Assembly (NCBI GenBank): GCA_003278195.1
Contig: QCGE01000007.1
Location: 1-64,000 of the forward strand
Origin: Prochlorococcus sp. AG-363-P08
GTDB lineage: Bacteria; Cyanobacteriota; Cyanobacteriia; PCC-6307; Cyanobiaceae
Reading direction: 5' to 3'
Length of the DNA stretch: 64,000 nt
The translations under genes were made by a program, and so were the position numbers. The first letter of the stretch is position 1, and every line of letters begins with the position of its first letter. The notes below the pieces were generated by a model. The model was given only the letters and a program-made list of their open reading frames with translations. It searched no databases and was not told the origin of the DNA. Shown piece after piece: positions 57,616-64,000 of this stretch.

Positions 57616-57645
57616 AAGCTTAAAAGAACCAATTCTTTTAAGCTT
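57616..57645. repeat. Perfect 13-bp inverted repeat in the miaB leader
   Basis: AAGCTTAAAAGAA and TTCTTTTAAGCTT pair perfectly around a 4-base CCAA loop. No T-tract follows, so it is not a clear terminator. It sits 79 bp upstream of the miaB start, right after the tRNA-His terminator. Confidence 0.55.
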
Positions 57646-57724
57646 AAACACTGCCTCTCCAATCACACCAAAAAGGGTGGCACATCACACGAACCACTTC
57701 ATTACTAACTAATGGCATCTGACC

Positions 57725-59122
57725 TTGATAGCCCAAGCCCCTTCAAACCTCAATAAAGAGTCCCAGAAGAAAGAAAACTCAAAAGGGAGTTACTGGATCA
57801 CCACATTTGGCTGCCAGATGAATAAGGCTGATTCCGAACGGATGGCAGGGATTTTAGAAGCAATGGGTTACTTCCAAGCAAGTACAGAGCTGGAAGCGGA
57901 TCTTGTCCTATACAACACTTGTACTATTAGAGACAATGCTGAGCAAAAGGTCTACAGCTATTTAGGCCGTCAGGCACGTCGAAAAAGAACAAATCCAAAT
58001 CTAAAGCTTGTACTTGCTGGTTGTGTAGCTCAACAAGAAGGTGAGGCACTTTTAAGAAGAGTTCCTGAGATTGATCTCGTTATGGGTCCTCAGCATGCAA
58101 ACCGTCTGGAGACTCTTCTAACGCAAGTAGATACAGGTCAACAGGTTGTTGCAACAAATGATTCTCATATTGTTGAAGATATAACTACAGCCCGAAGAGC
58201 AAGCAAGGTATGTGCCTGGGTAAATGTAATTTATGGCTGTAACGAACGTTGTACTTATTGTGTTGTACCTTCTGTAAGAGGCAAAGAACAATCAAGAGAA
58301 CCCACTTCAATTAAATTAGAAATGGAGGGCCTGGCCATTGAGGGTTTCAAAGAAGTAACCCTCTTGGGACAAAACATAGATGCATATGGAAGAGATTTAC
58401 CTGGCATCACACCTAGTGGTCGAAGAGAAAATACACTCACAGACTTACTTAACTTTATTCATGATGTAAAAGGCATAGAACGAATTCGTTTTGCTACAAG
58501 TCACCCACGATATTTCACTGAACGCCTTATCGAATCTTGTTCAAATTTACCAAAAGTATGTGAACATTTTCATATTCCCTTTCAAAGTGGCAATAATGAA
58601 ATCCTCAAGCTGATGGGAAGAGGTTATACAATTGAGAGATACCGAAGAATTATCAAACAAATTCGAGAAAGAATGCCTTATGCAGCAATAAGTGGAGATG
58701 TAATAGTTGCATTTCCTGGTGAAAGTGAAGAACAATTCAATGAAACATTGGCTATTATTGAAGAAATTGGATTTGATCAAATAAATACTGCTGCATATTC
58801 ACCAAGACCAAATACTCCAGCGGCAACGTGGCCAAACCAATTACCTGAAGAGATCAAAGTTGCTCGACTAAAAAAGTTAAATCAACTCGTAGAAAATGTT
58901 GCTTTAAAGGTTAACTCTAAATACAAAGGTAATACTGAGGAGATCTTGGTAGAAGGAATAAACCCTAAGGACAAGAATCAATTTATGGGAAGGACCAGAA
59001 CAAACAGGCTAACTTTCTTTGAATCAACTTTAGCAAAAGAAGATTCTTATAAGCCAGGCGAACTAGTCCAAGTTAATATTACAAATATAAGGGCTTTCTC
59101 CCTTAGCGGTAAAGCCATCTAA
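57725..59122 (+). CDS. miaB: tRNA-2-methylthio-N6-dimethylallyladenosine synthase MiaB
   Basis: Radical-SAM methylthiotransferase that makes ms2i6A37 in tRNA. N-terminal UPF0004 domain cysteines in TFGCQMN and CTIRDNAE; central radical-SAM [20 protein letters not shown] (CX3CX2C) near residue 178; C-terminal TRAM domain. At 465 residues it is full length. The start is a TTG at 57725 (MIAQAP); an ATG at 57712 is out of frame and stops after 14 codons, so the N-terminus is uncertain by a few residues. ddl follows 18 bp later. Confidence 0.95.
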   Translation: MIAQAPSNLNKESQKKENSKGSYWITTFGCQMNKADSERMAGILEAMGYFQASTELEADLVLYNTCTIRDNAEQKVYSYLGRQARRKRTNPNLKLVLAGCVAQQEGEALLRRVPEIDLVMGPQHANRLETLLTQVDTGQQVVATNDSHIVEDITTARRASKVCAWVNVIYGCNERCTYCVVPSVRGKEQSREPTSIKLEMEGLAIEGFKEVTLLGQNIDAYGRDLPGITPSGRRENTLTDLLNFIHDVKGIERIRFATSHPRYFTERLIESCSNLPKVCEHFHIPFQSGNNEILKLMGRGYTIERYRRIIKQIRERMPYAAISGDVIVAFPGESEEQFNETLAIIEEIGFDQINTAAYSPRPNTPAATWPNQLPEEIKVARLKKLNQLVENVALKVNSKYKGNTEEILVEGINPKDKNQFMGRTRTNRLTFFESTLAKEDSYKPGELVQVNITNIRAFSLSGKAI

Positions 59123-59143
59123 TAGCTTTAGGAACTAAGCTTG

Positions 59144-60247
59144 ATGAACTACCAAGATTCAATAAAGTCTCAATTAGAAGCCCCTAAACACTGTCTAAAT
59201 AAATCTATAGGTGTTGTGTTTGGTGGCATAAGTGGAGAACACGACGTATCAATTAAATCGGCATTAACTGTAATTAATGCACTGAACATAGGAGCAAACA
59301 AAGACCTCTTTAAAGTCTTACCTATATATATTGATATACAAGGGCAATGGTGGGGACAAGATATTGCTGAAAAGGCCCTCAAGAAAGGATCAAAATTAGA
59401 GTTAGATTCTTTGCCAGGGTCATCTAAGGAAATAGGTCTAAAGAGTTTTCCAATAGAAATCAAAAACGTCGACATATGGTATCCGGTTCTTCATGGTCCA
59501 AATGGGGAAGATGGGACAATTCAAGGTCTTTTTACTTTGATGAATAAACCTTTTGTTGGTTCTGGAGTTCTTAGCTCCGCTTTAGGAATGGACAAACTAG
59601 CTATGAAAGCAGCCTTCAAAGAAGCTGGTTTGTCGCAGGTCCCTTATAAGGGCATAAGTACAAAAGATATAAGAGAAGAAAAAAGCCTGGAGGAAATCAT
59701 CAAAAGAATTGAATGCGAACTGGAATACCCGTATTTTGTGAAGCCTGCAAATCTTGGATCCTCGGTTGGAATTAGCAAAGTTAAAAATAAAATAGAACTG
59801 ATAAATGGATTAAAAAAAGCAAGTGAATATGACAACAGATTAGTCGTTGAGCAAGGAGTGCTAGCAAGAGAGCTCGAATGCGGAGTACTTGGGAAAAGTA
59901 AAATGAGAGCTTCTGTTGTCGGAGAGATAAGCTTTACGGGAGAGTGGTATGACTACGAAACAAAATATTCAGAAGGGACTAGCCAACCAATTATTCCTGC
60001 CATCATAAGTGAATCTGTTGCCGAAATAGTACGCAAACAATCTATAAAAGCTTGCAATGCAATAGGCGCAGAAGGAATGGCAAGAGTAGATTTCTTTTAT
60101 GACGACAAAGAGGACCGACTTTGGATCAATGAAATCAATACGCTTCCTGGCTTTACAGAACAAAGTATGTACCCATTGTTATGGGAGGCGACAGGTGTCC
60201 CACTCGAAAAGCTTGTAGCCAATCTGGTTTCTACCGCACAAGAATGA
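59144..60247 (+). CDS. ddl: D-alanine-D-alanine ligase
   Basis: ATP-grasp ligase joining two D-alanines for peptidoglycan. GVVFGGISGEHDVSIKSA near residue 24, HGPNGEDGTIQGLF near residue 119, PYFVKPANLGSSVGISK near residue 194 and the C-terminal INEINTLPGFTEQSMYP. The preferred start is the ATG at 59144, one codon after the TTG at 59141. 367 residues. It begins the picocyanobacterial cluster ddl - hypothetical - ftsQ - ftsZ. Confidence 0.96.
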   Translation: MNYQDSIKSQLEAPKHCLNKSIGVVFGGISGEHDVSIKSALTVINALNIGANKDLFKVLPIYIDIQGQWWGQDIAEKALKKGSKLELDSLPGSSKEIGLKSFPIEIKNVDIWYPVLHGPNGEDGTIQGLFTLMNKPFVGSGVLSSALGMDKLAMKAAFKEAGLSQVPYKGISTKDIREEKSLEEIIKRIECELEYPYFVKPANLGSSVGISKVKNKIELINGLKKASEYDNRLVVEQGVLARELECGVLGKSKMRASVVGEISFTGEWYDYETKYSEGTSQPIIPAIISESVAEIVRKQSIKACNAIGAEGMARVDFFYDDKEDRLWINEINTLPGFTEQSMYPLLWEATGVPLEKLVANLVSTAQE

Positions 60248-60295
60248 AAAATCCAAACAAACAATCACTGAATTCTTCGCTCTCTTAACCTGAAA

Positions 60296-60706
60296 ATGAT
60301 CCACGGTCTGCTCTGGTTACCACTTCTACTAGCTTTTGTGCTTTTAACAGCATTGGGATGGCTGGAAAGACGTAGACAAAACTTGTTTAGAAGCTGGGCG
60401 AAAGGGTCTGAGATTTCTAAATTGGATAGCTCTGGCGCAGCTCGTCTTAAAGAAGGCATACTCACTTGGAGCAGCTTTGAGGCCGGCAGCTTTCAAGAGA
60501 AGGGAGATTTTGAGGTTAAGCAACTAGAACTTGTTGAGTTAATGGCACTTACTTCTGGAGAAGCCCCCCTAACAGAAGAATCTCAGGGCAGATGCCGAAT
60601 AAGACTTGTTGGGAACGGGAAAGAAATGGATGTACCCTTTACTGATGCAGAACGTGCTCGCTCATGGATGGATCAACTCATGTCTAAATCACGCTGTGAA
60701 TTGTGA
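60296..60706 (+). CDS. Conserved hypothetical protein with N-terminal membrane helix, upstream of ftsQ
   Basis: 136 residues. One hydrophobic segment (LLWLPLLLAFVLLTALGWL, about 5-23) at the N-terminus, followed by WLERRRQNLFRSWAKG and a soluble mixed-alpha/beta tail with RIRLVGNGKEMDVPFTDAERARSW. The fixed position between ddl and ftsQ in marine picocyanobacteria suggests a link to the cell wall or division, but no motif identifies a function. It overlaps the GTG start of ftsQ by four bases (GTGA), so the two are translationally coupled. Confidence 0.7.
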   Translation: MIHGLLWLPLLLAFVLLTALGWLERRRQNLFRSWAKGSEISKLDSSGAARLKEGILTWSSFEAGSFQEKGDFEVKQLELVELMALTSGEAPLTEESQGRCRIRLVGNGKEMDVPFTDAERARSWMDQLMSKSRCEL

Positions 60707-61545
60707 CGGAATCAGATAGAGAAGAAACTTCTTCTCGCAGTAATGAACAAAAAGCAAAAGGAGGCAAAAAGCAAGTCCTGACTGAAAAAATTGAAAAGCT
60801 TATTAATATATGGAGATGCCTTTTCTATTCAACGGTGTCTGGAAGTATGTTATGGCTGATAATGTTAAATGGATGGCATCCAATCAACCAAGAGGATATT
60901 GAGATTAAAGGAAGTAAAAATATCAAAATTAAAACCATTATTAATGAATCTGGAATATCACTACCGCAGACTCTTTTAAGCTTGGATCCAAGAAAATTTG
61001 AAAAAGAAATTATGAGAACTTTACCAGTAGATGTTGCTCATGTCAGAAGATATTTGATGCCTCCCAGTCTTGAGATATATCTTCAAGAAAAAAAGCCAAT
61101 CGCATATGCGACAAAAAGGAAAGGAAAGCTCAAAGAAAAGGGTTTGTTAGATAAAAATGCAGATTGGATAGAAAACAAATTCTCAAAAAACCTTCAAACA
61201 CCCCCAAGCTCGATATATGTAGAAGGTTGGATGCCGAGTCGTAAAAAGAGAATTTCAACAATTTTCAGCTATATGGATCAACTGGGCGCCCCTATCAAAA
61301 CAATCATGTTTTCTTCGAATGGAGAGCTAGACCTAGAAACACAAAACCTGGGAATAATCCAACTTGGTCCAAACAGTGGAAAACTCATTAGCCAGCTAAA
61401 GGCCATAGCTCAACTAAGCAGAAATCTCCCAACAAAGTTCCTTAACAAGCCAGGTATGAGAATCGATATGAGTGATCCTGCTAAACCAGAATTACAATTT
61501 TCAAGCCCCAACAGCTCTACAAAATACGAAAGCAACCAACCTTGA
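60703..61545 (+). CDS. ftsQ: Cell division protein FtsQ
   Basis: Bitopic division protein: a cytoplasmic basic tail, one transmembrane helix (FYSTVSGSMLWLIMLNGW, about 40-57), then a POTRA domain (EIKGSKNIKIKTIINESGI, near residue 66) and a beta domain. FtsQ recruits the late divisome. Starts at GTG 60703, overlapping the previous gene. 280 residues, typical of cyanobacterial FtsQ. Sequence identity in this family is low, so the call relies on topology, POTRA pattern and its place before ftsZ. Confidence 0.88.
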   Translation: MTESDREETSSRSNEQKAKGGKKQVLTEKIEKLINIWRCLFYSTVSGSMLWLIMLNGWHPINQEDIEIKGSKNIKIKTIINESGISLPQTLLSLDPRKFEKEIMRTLPVDVAHVRRYLMPPSLEIYLQEKKPIAYATKRKGKLKEKGLLDKNADWIENKFSKNLQTPPSSIYVEGWMPSRKKRISTIFSYMDQLGAPIKTIMFSSNGELDLETQNLGIIQLGPNSGKLISQLKAIAQLSRNLPTKFLNKPGMRIDMSDPAKPELQFSSPNSSTKYESNQP

Positions 61546-61678
61546 AACTTCTTCAAGAAACTTGGATTCGTTAACTAAGGGTTGCAGAAGCTATCAAAAA
61601 TAGGAACGATATTGAAAATCCAAACAAAATGTTCTTTCAAGGACATAATGCTCCAAAATTCAGCCCTTATTACTTGAT

Positions 61679-62800
61679 ATGGAGATGGTGAGCGGAAACA
61701 GATCCAGCTCCATGCAGAGCTCAGGGATTAGTCCAAGTCAATCTGCCCGGATTGAAGTCATTGGAGTAGGTGGAGGAGGCAGCAATGCTGTAAATCGAAT
61801 GATTCAGAGTGACCTTGAAGGGGTCGCTTACAGAGTTCTCAATACAGATGCTCAAGCCCTGCTTCAATCCGCAGCCAAAAACCGAGTTCAATTAGGTGAG
61901 ACTCTCACTAGGGGCTTAGGTGCAGGAGGCAATCCAAGTATTGGCCAAAAGGCTGCTGAAGAATCAAGAGCAGAACTTCAACAAGCCCTAGAAGGTGCAG
62001 ATCTAGTCTTCATTGCTGCAGGAATGGGGGGTGGAACTGGAACAGGTGCAGCACCAGTAGTAGCCGAAGTCGCCAAAGAAAGTGGCGCTTTAACAGTTGG
62101 GATCGTCACAAAACCTTTTGGGTTTGAAGGACGTCGACGAATGAGACAAGCCGACGAAGGTATAGCCAGACTGGCTGAAAACGTAGATACCTTGATAGTC
62201 ATTCCCAATGACAGACTAAAAGATGTCATTTCTGGAGCACCATTACAGGAGGCCTTTAGAAACGCTGATGACGTCTTGAGAATGGGAGTCAAAGGGATAA
62301 GCGACATAATCACTTGCCCAGGTTTAGTAAATGTCGATTTTGCTGATGTTCGTTCAGTAATGACGGAGGCAGGAACAGCTTTACTTGGCATAGGTATGGG
62401 ATCAGGAAGATCACGTGCCTTAGAGGCAGCCCAAGCAGCTATAAACAGCCCCCTTCTAGAAGCAGCTAGGATTGATGGTGCTAAAGGATGTGTAATAAAT
62501 ATCAGTGGAGGAAAGGACATGACGCTCGAAGACATGACCTCAGCCTCAGAAGTCATATATGACGTTGTTGATCCAGAAGCAAACATTATTGTTGGAGCTG
62601 TGGTCGACGAGGCACTAGAAGGAGAAGTACAGGTAACAGTTATCGCAACAGGGTTCCAAAGCAATCAACCCTATAGAACTGAAAAAGGAAGAAATAAAAT
62701 TTCTAGTAATACAAACAGAAGAAATGACATTAAAGAACCTGGTGCAAGTATTCCTGAATTCTTACGACGCCGCCAACAAAGGAAAGAAGACGAAAACTAA
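61679..62800 (+). CDS. ftsZ: Cell division protein FtsZ
   Basis: Tubulin-like GTPase that forms the division ring. The GTP-binding [14 protein letters not shown] (near residue 30), the tubulin signature [19 protein letters not shown] (near 115) and the [17 protein letters not shown] block are present. The C-terminal [13 protein letters not shown] peptide, the usual contact point for membrane anchors such as Ftn2, is intact. 373 residues with a short N-terminal extension and a C-terminal linker. It has its own 133-bp leader after ftsQ, with no strong promoter match found. Confidence 0.98.
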   Translation: MEMVSGNRSSSMQSSGISPSQSARIEVIGVGGGGSNAVNRMIQSDLEGVAYRVLNTDAQALLQSAAKNRVQLGETLTRGLGAGGNPSIGQKAAEESRAELQQALEGADLVFIAAGMGGGTGTGAAPVVAEVAKESGALTVGIVTKPFGFEGRRRMRQADEGIARLAENVDTLIVIPNDRLKDVISGAPLQEAFRNADDVLRMGVKGISDIITCPGLVNVDFADVRSVMTEAGTALLGIGMGSGRSRALEAAQAAINSPLLEAARIDGAKGCVINISGGKDMTLEDMTSASEVIYDVVDPEANIIVGAVVDEALEGEVQVTVIATGFQSNQPYRTEKGRNKISSNTNRRNDIKEPGASIPEFLRRRQQRKEDEN

Positions 62801-62823
62801 TTATTAGAGTCTTAAAAGTTTGG

Positions 62824-62920
62824 GTGACCCGGAATCCACGCCTGCTTCGAGCATCCCATTTGGCTGCTACCTTCCGGTCCTGACCAGGTTTGGGCGTCGA
62901 GGCTGCATGGGCCCGAGTCC
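62824..62920 (-). ncRNA. ffs: Signal recognition particle RNA (4.5S type)
   Basis: On the minus strand the conserved SRP core appears as CCTGGTCAGGACCGGAAGG followed by TAGCAGCC, the Ffh-binding loop. The flanking ends pair (GACTCGGG with CCGGGTC), giving the single long hairpin of about 97 nt. It is between ftsZ and panB, the conserved picocyanobacterial location. The exact ends are estimated from base pairing. Confidence 0.9.
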
Positions 62921-62966
62921 GTCAAATGCTAGCAATGCATCAAAAAAGTTTGAATAAACAAGAAAA

Positions 62967-63737
62967 ATGCGCACAAGTGACTTACTCCAGTTCAAGAAAG
63001 AAAACAGGCAAATTACAGTCCTTACGGCATGGGACTCCATTTCATCTTCAATAGTCGAAGCTGCTGGTACTGATGTAGTCCTTGTAGGAGACTCCTTATC
63101 AATGGTTGTTCTTGGACATTCCACAACCTTGCCAGTGACCTTGGACGAGATGCTGCATCATGCACAAGCAGTAGGACGTGGTTTTTCTAAACCCTTAAAC
63201 GACCAGCCCCTAGTAATTTGTGACCTCCCTTTTTTGAGTTATCAATGCGGAGAAGATGAGGCAACTGCTGCTGCAGGAAAACTCCTAAAGCATTCCTGTA
63301 CAGCTGCCGTGAAATTAGAAGGGGCTGAGCCCGAAGTTCTCGTGGTCATTGAGCGTTTAGTAAGAATGGGAATTCCTGTCATGGGACATTTAGGACTAAC
63401 GCCTCAATCAGTTCATAAAACTGGCTACCAGCAACAGGCAAAGGATTCATTTAGCCAAGATCAATTAATCAAAAAGGCTGAGCAACTTCAAGAAGCTGGT
63501 TGTTTTTCTTTGGTGATAGAACATGTCCCTTCTAAACTTGGTAGTCATTTAAAAAATCAATTAAAAATTCCTGTAATAGGAATTGGAGCAGGCAGCGATT
63601 GCGATGGACAAGTAAGAGTTACGGCTGATTTACTTGGTCTTACAACGAACCAACCTCCCTTTAGCCCCAAAATAATTCCTGGTCGAGAAATGTTTATCAA
63701 TGTCCTCAATAATTGGGTGGAGAAACAGCGTTCTTAG
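62967..63737 (+). CDS. panB: 3-methyl-2-oxobutanoate hydroxymethyltransferase (PanB)
   Basis: Ketopantoate synthase of pantothenate/CoA synthesis: adds a hydroxymethyl group from methylene-tetrahydrofolate to 3-methyl-2-oxobutanoate. (beta/alpha)8 enzyme of 256 residues. [21 protein letters not shown] near residue 36, [15 protein letters not shown] near residue 145 and [20 protein letters not shown] near residue 209 are typical. The 3' end overlaps the opposite-strand hemW end by 32 bp. Metal and substrate residues look intact. Confidence 0.96.
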   Translation: MRTSDLLQFKKENRQITVLTAWDSISSSIVEAAGTDVVLVGDSLSMVVLGHSTTLPVTLDEMLHHAQAVGRGFSKPLNDQPLVICDLPFLSYQCGEDEATAAAGKLLKHSCTAAVKLEGAEPEVLVVIERLVRMGIPVMGHLGLTPQSVHKTGYQQQAKDSFSQDQLIKKAEQLQEAGCFSLVIEHVPSKLGSHLKNQLKIPVIGIGAGSDCDGQVRVTADLLGLTTNQPPFSPKIIPGREMFINVLNNWVEKQRS

Positions 63738-64000
63738 GCAAAGATTCCCACCAAGAAACAACCTCGGATAAAACGTGATTACTAATAGCCATTCCAACTG
63801 GTTGACTTAGCCTTACTCTGCCTCCAATTCGTTCAATCCAGCCATTTGTAAAGGCCTCGCACCAACGTATTTCTAAAGCAGAAAGATACACCTTGCTTTG
63901 CTTACTATCCCATCCCCAACTGTTAGCAATCTCAGAAAGATCAATACCTTCTCTTCGTCTTAACCCAAGTATCAATCTTTCATCTAAAGGAAAATAATTT
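63706..64000 (-). CDS. HemW-like radical-SAM protein, C-terminal part (runs off the window)
   Basis: Partial gene: the minus-strand frame remains open to the window edge and ends at a stop at 63706. The visible part, [19 protein letters not shown] and on to the end, is the C-terminal domain of oxygen-independent coproporphyrinogen-oxidase-like proteins (HemW), which insert or carry heme and lack coproporphyrinogen oxidase activity. The catalytic radical-SAM cysteines are outside the window. The frame overlaps panB's 3' end by 32 bp in a convergent arrangement. Confidence 0.82.
   Translation of the reverse strand, partial: NYFPLDERLILGLRRREGIDLSEIANSWGWDSKQSKVYLSALEIRWCEAFTNGWIERIGGRVRLSQPVGMAISNHVLSEVVSWWESLPKNAVSPPNY

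Noticed and set aside
57373-57712. Plus- and minus-strand frames spanning tRNA-His
   Set aside because: They include the tRNA sequence itself and cannot be coding.
61978-62664. A 228-codon minus-strand frame opposite ftsZ
   Set aside because: Its Ser/Ala/Pro/Thr-rich sequence mirrors the codon pattern of ftsZ, and it has no recognisable domain.

Overview
The window is a gene-dense, low-GC (I estimate high-30s percent) chromosomal segment of a marine picocyanobacterium. It most probably comes from a low-light-adapted Prochlorococcus. The evidence is the gene content and order (acnB/aroG, speB-gcvT-aspS-pyrG-queE-queC-pabB-pabC, sodN-sodX, ddl-ftsQ-ftsZ-ffs-panB), Ni-superoxide dismutase instead of Fe/Mn-SOD, group-2 sigma factors, an FtsZ/Ftn2 division set, and a nitrite (not nitrate) assimilation cluster. 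The genus is inferred from recognised families and synteny; I cannot name the strain.

Layout. 0-11 kb: aconitase B, DAHP synthase, a phytol/dolichol-kinase-like protein, a group-2 sigma factor, polyphosphate kinase, an MFS transporter, a TrpD-like protein and a HEAT-repeat protein. 11.5-16.3 kb: a nitrite island of nirA, an unlisted 47-aa small ORF and focA in one orientation behind a perfect NtcA box, next to siroheme genes (a CbiX-like chelatase and cobA) that make the NirA cofactor. 16.3-25 kb: pabC/pabB, queC/queE, pyrG, aspS, gcvT. 25-27.5 kb: speB beside a degraded speE whose last 60 or so codons abut an N-terminally truncated DUF1517 gene on the other strand, which looks like a deletion scar, followed by small ORFs. 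27.5-39.5 kb: larB, a TIGR03792-like protein, an in-frame trmD-ispF fusion, era, a BI-1 protein, phoH, rpsP, ffh, ftn2, pdhA and a second group-2 sigma factor. 39.6-50 kb: nnr broken by a frameshift at an A7 run, mnmA, lnt, an FKBP isomerase, the NiSOD set (sodN, sodX, nickel transporter), trpC, lpdA, and a SpoU methyltransferase that probably starts at ATT. 50-64 kb: tRNA-Leu(CAG), murA, tRNA-Leu(CAA), argD, folC, an uncharacterised three-gene unit (DUF4359, CodA-like amidohydrolase, FAD oxidase), tRNA-His, miaB, the cell-wall/division set ddl-ftsQ-ftsZ, the SRP RNA gene, panB, and the end of a hemW-like gene.

How genes work together: CbiX and CobA supply siroheme for NirA while FocA brings in nitrite. 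PabB and PabC make p-aminobenzoate for the folate pathway that FolC completes. QueE and QueC act in the 7-deazaguanine pathway, and MnmA, MiaB, TrmD and SpoU also modify RNA. PdhA and LpdA are E1-alpha and E3 of pyruvate dehydrogenase. Ffh and the SRP RNA form the signal recognition particle. SodN needs SodX processing and nickel. Most genes are in short same-strand runs with ATGA-type overlaps. Apart from the 519-bp stretch after the DUF1517 gene (two candidate small ORFs), no gap exceeds 300 bp.
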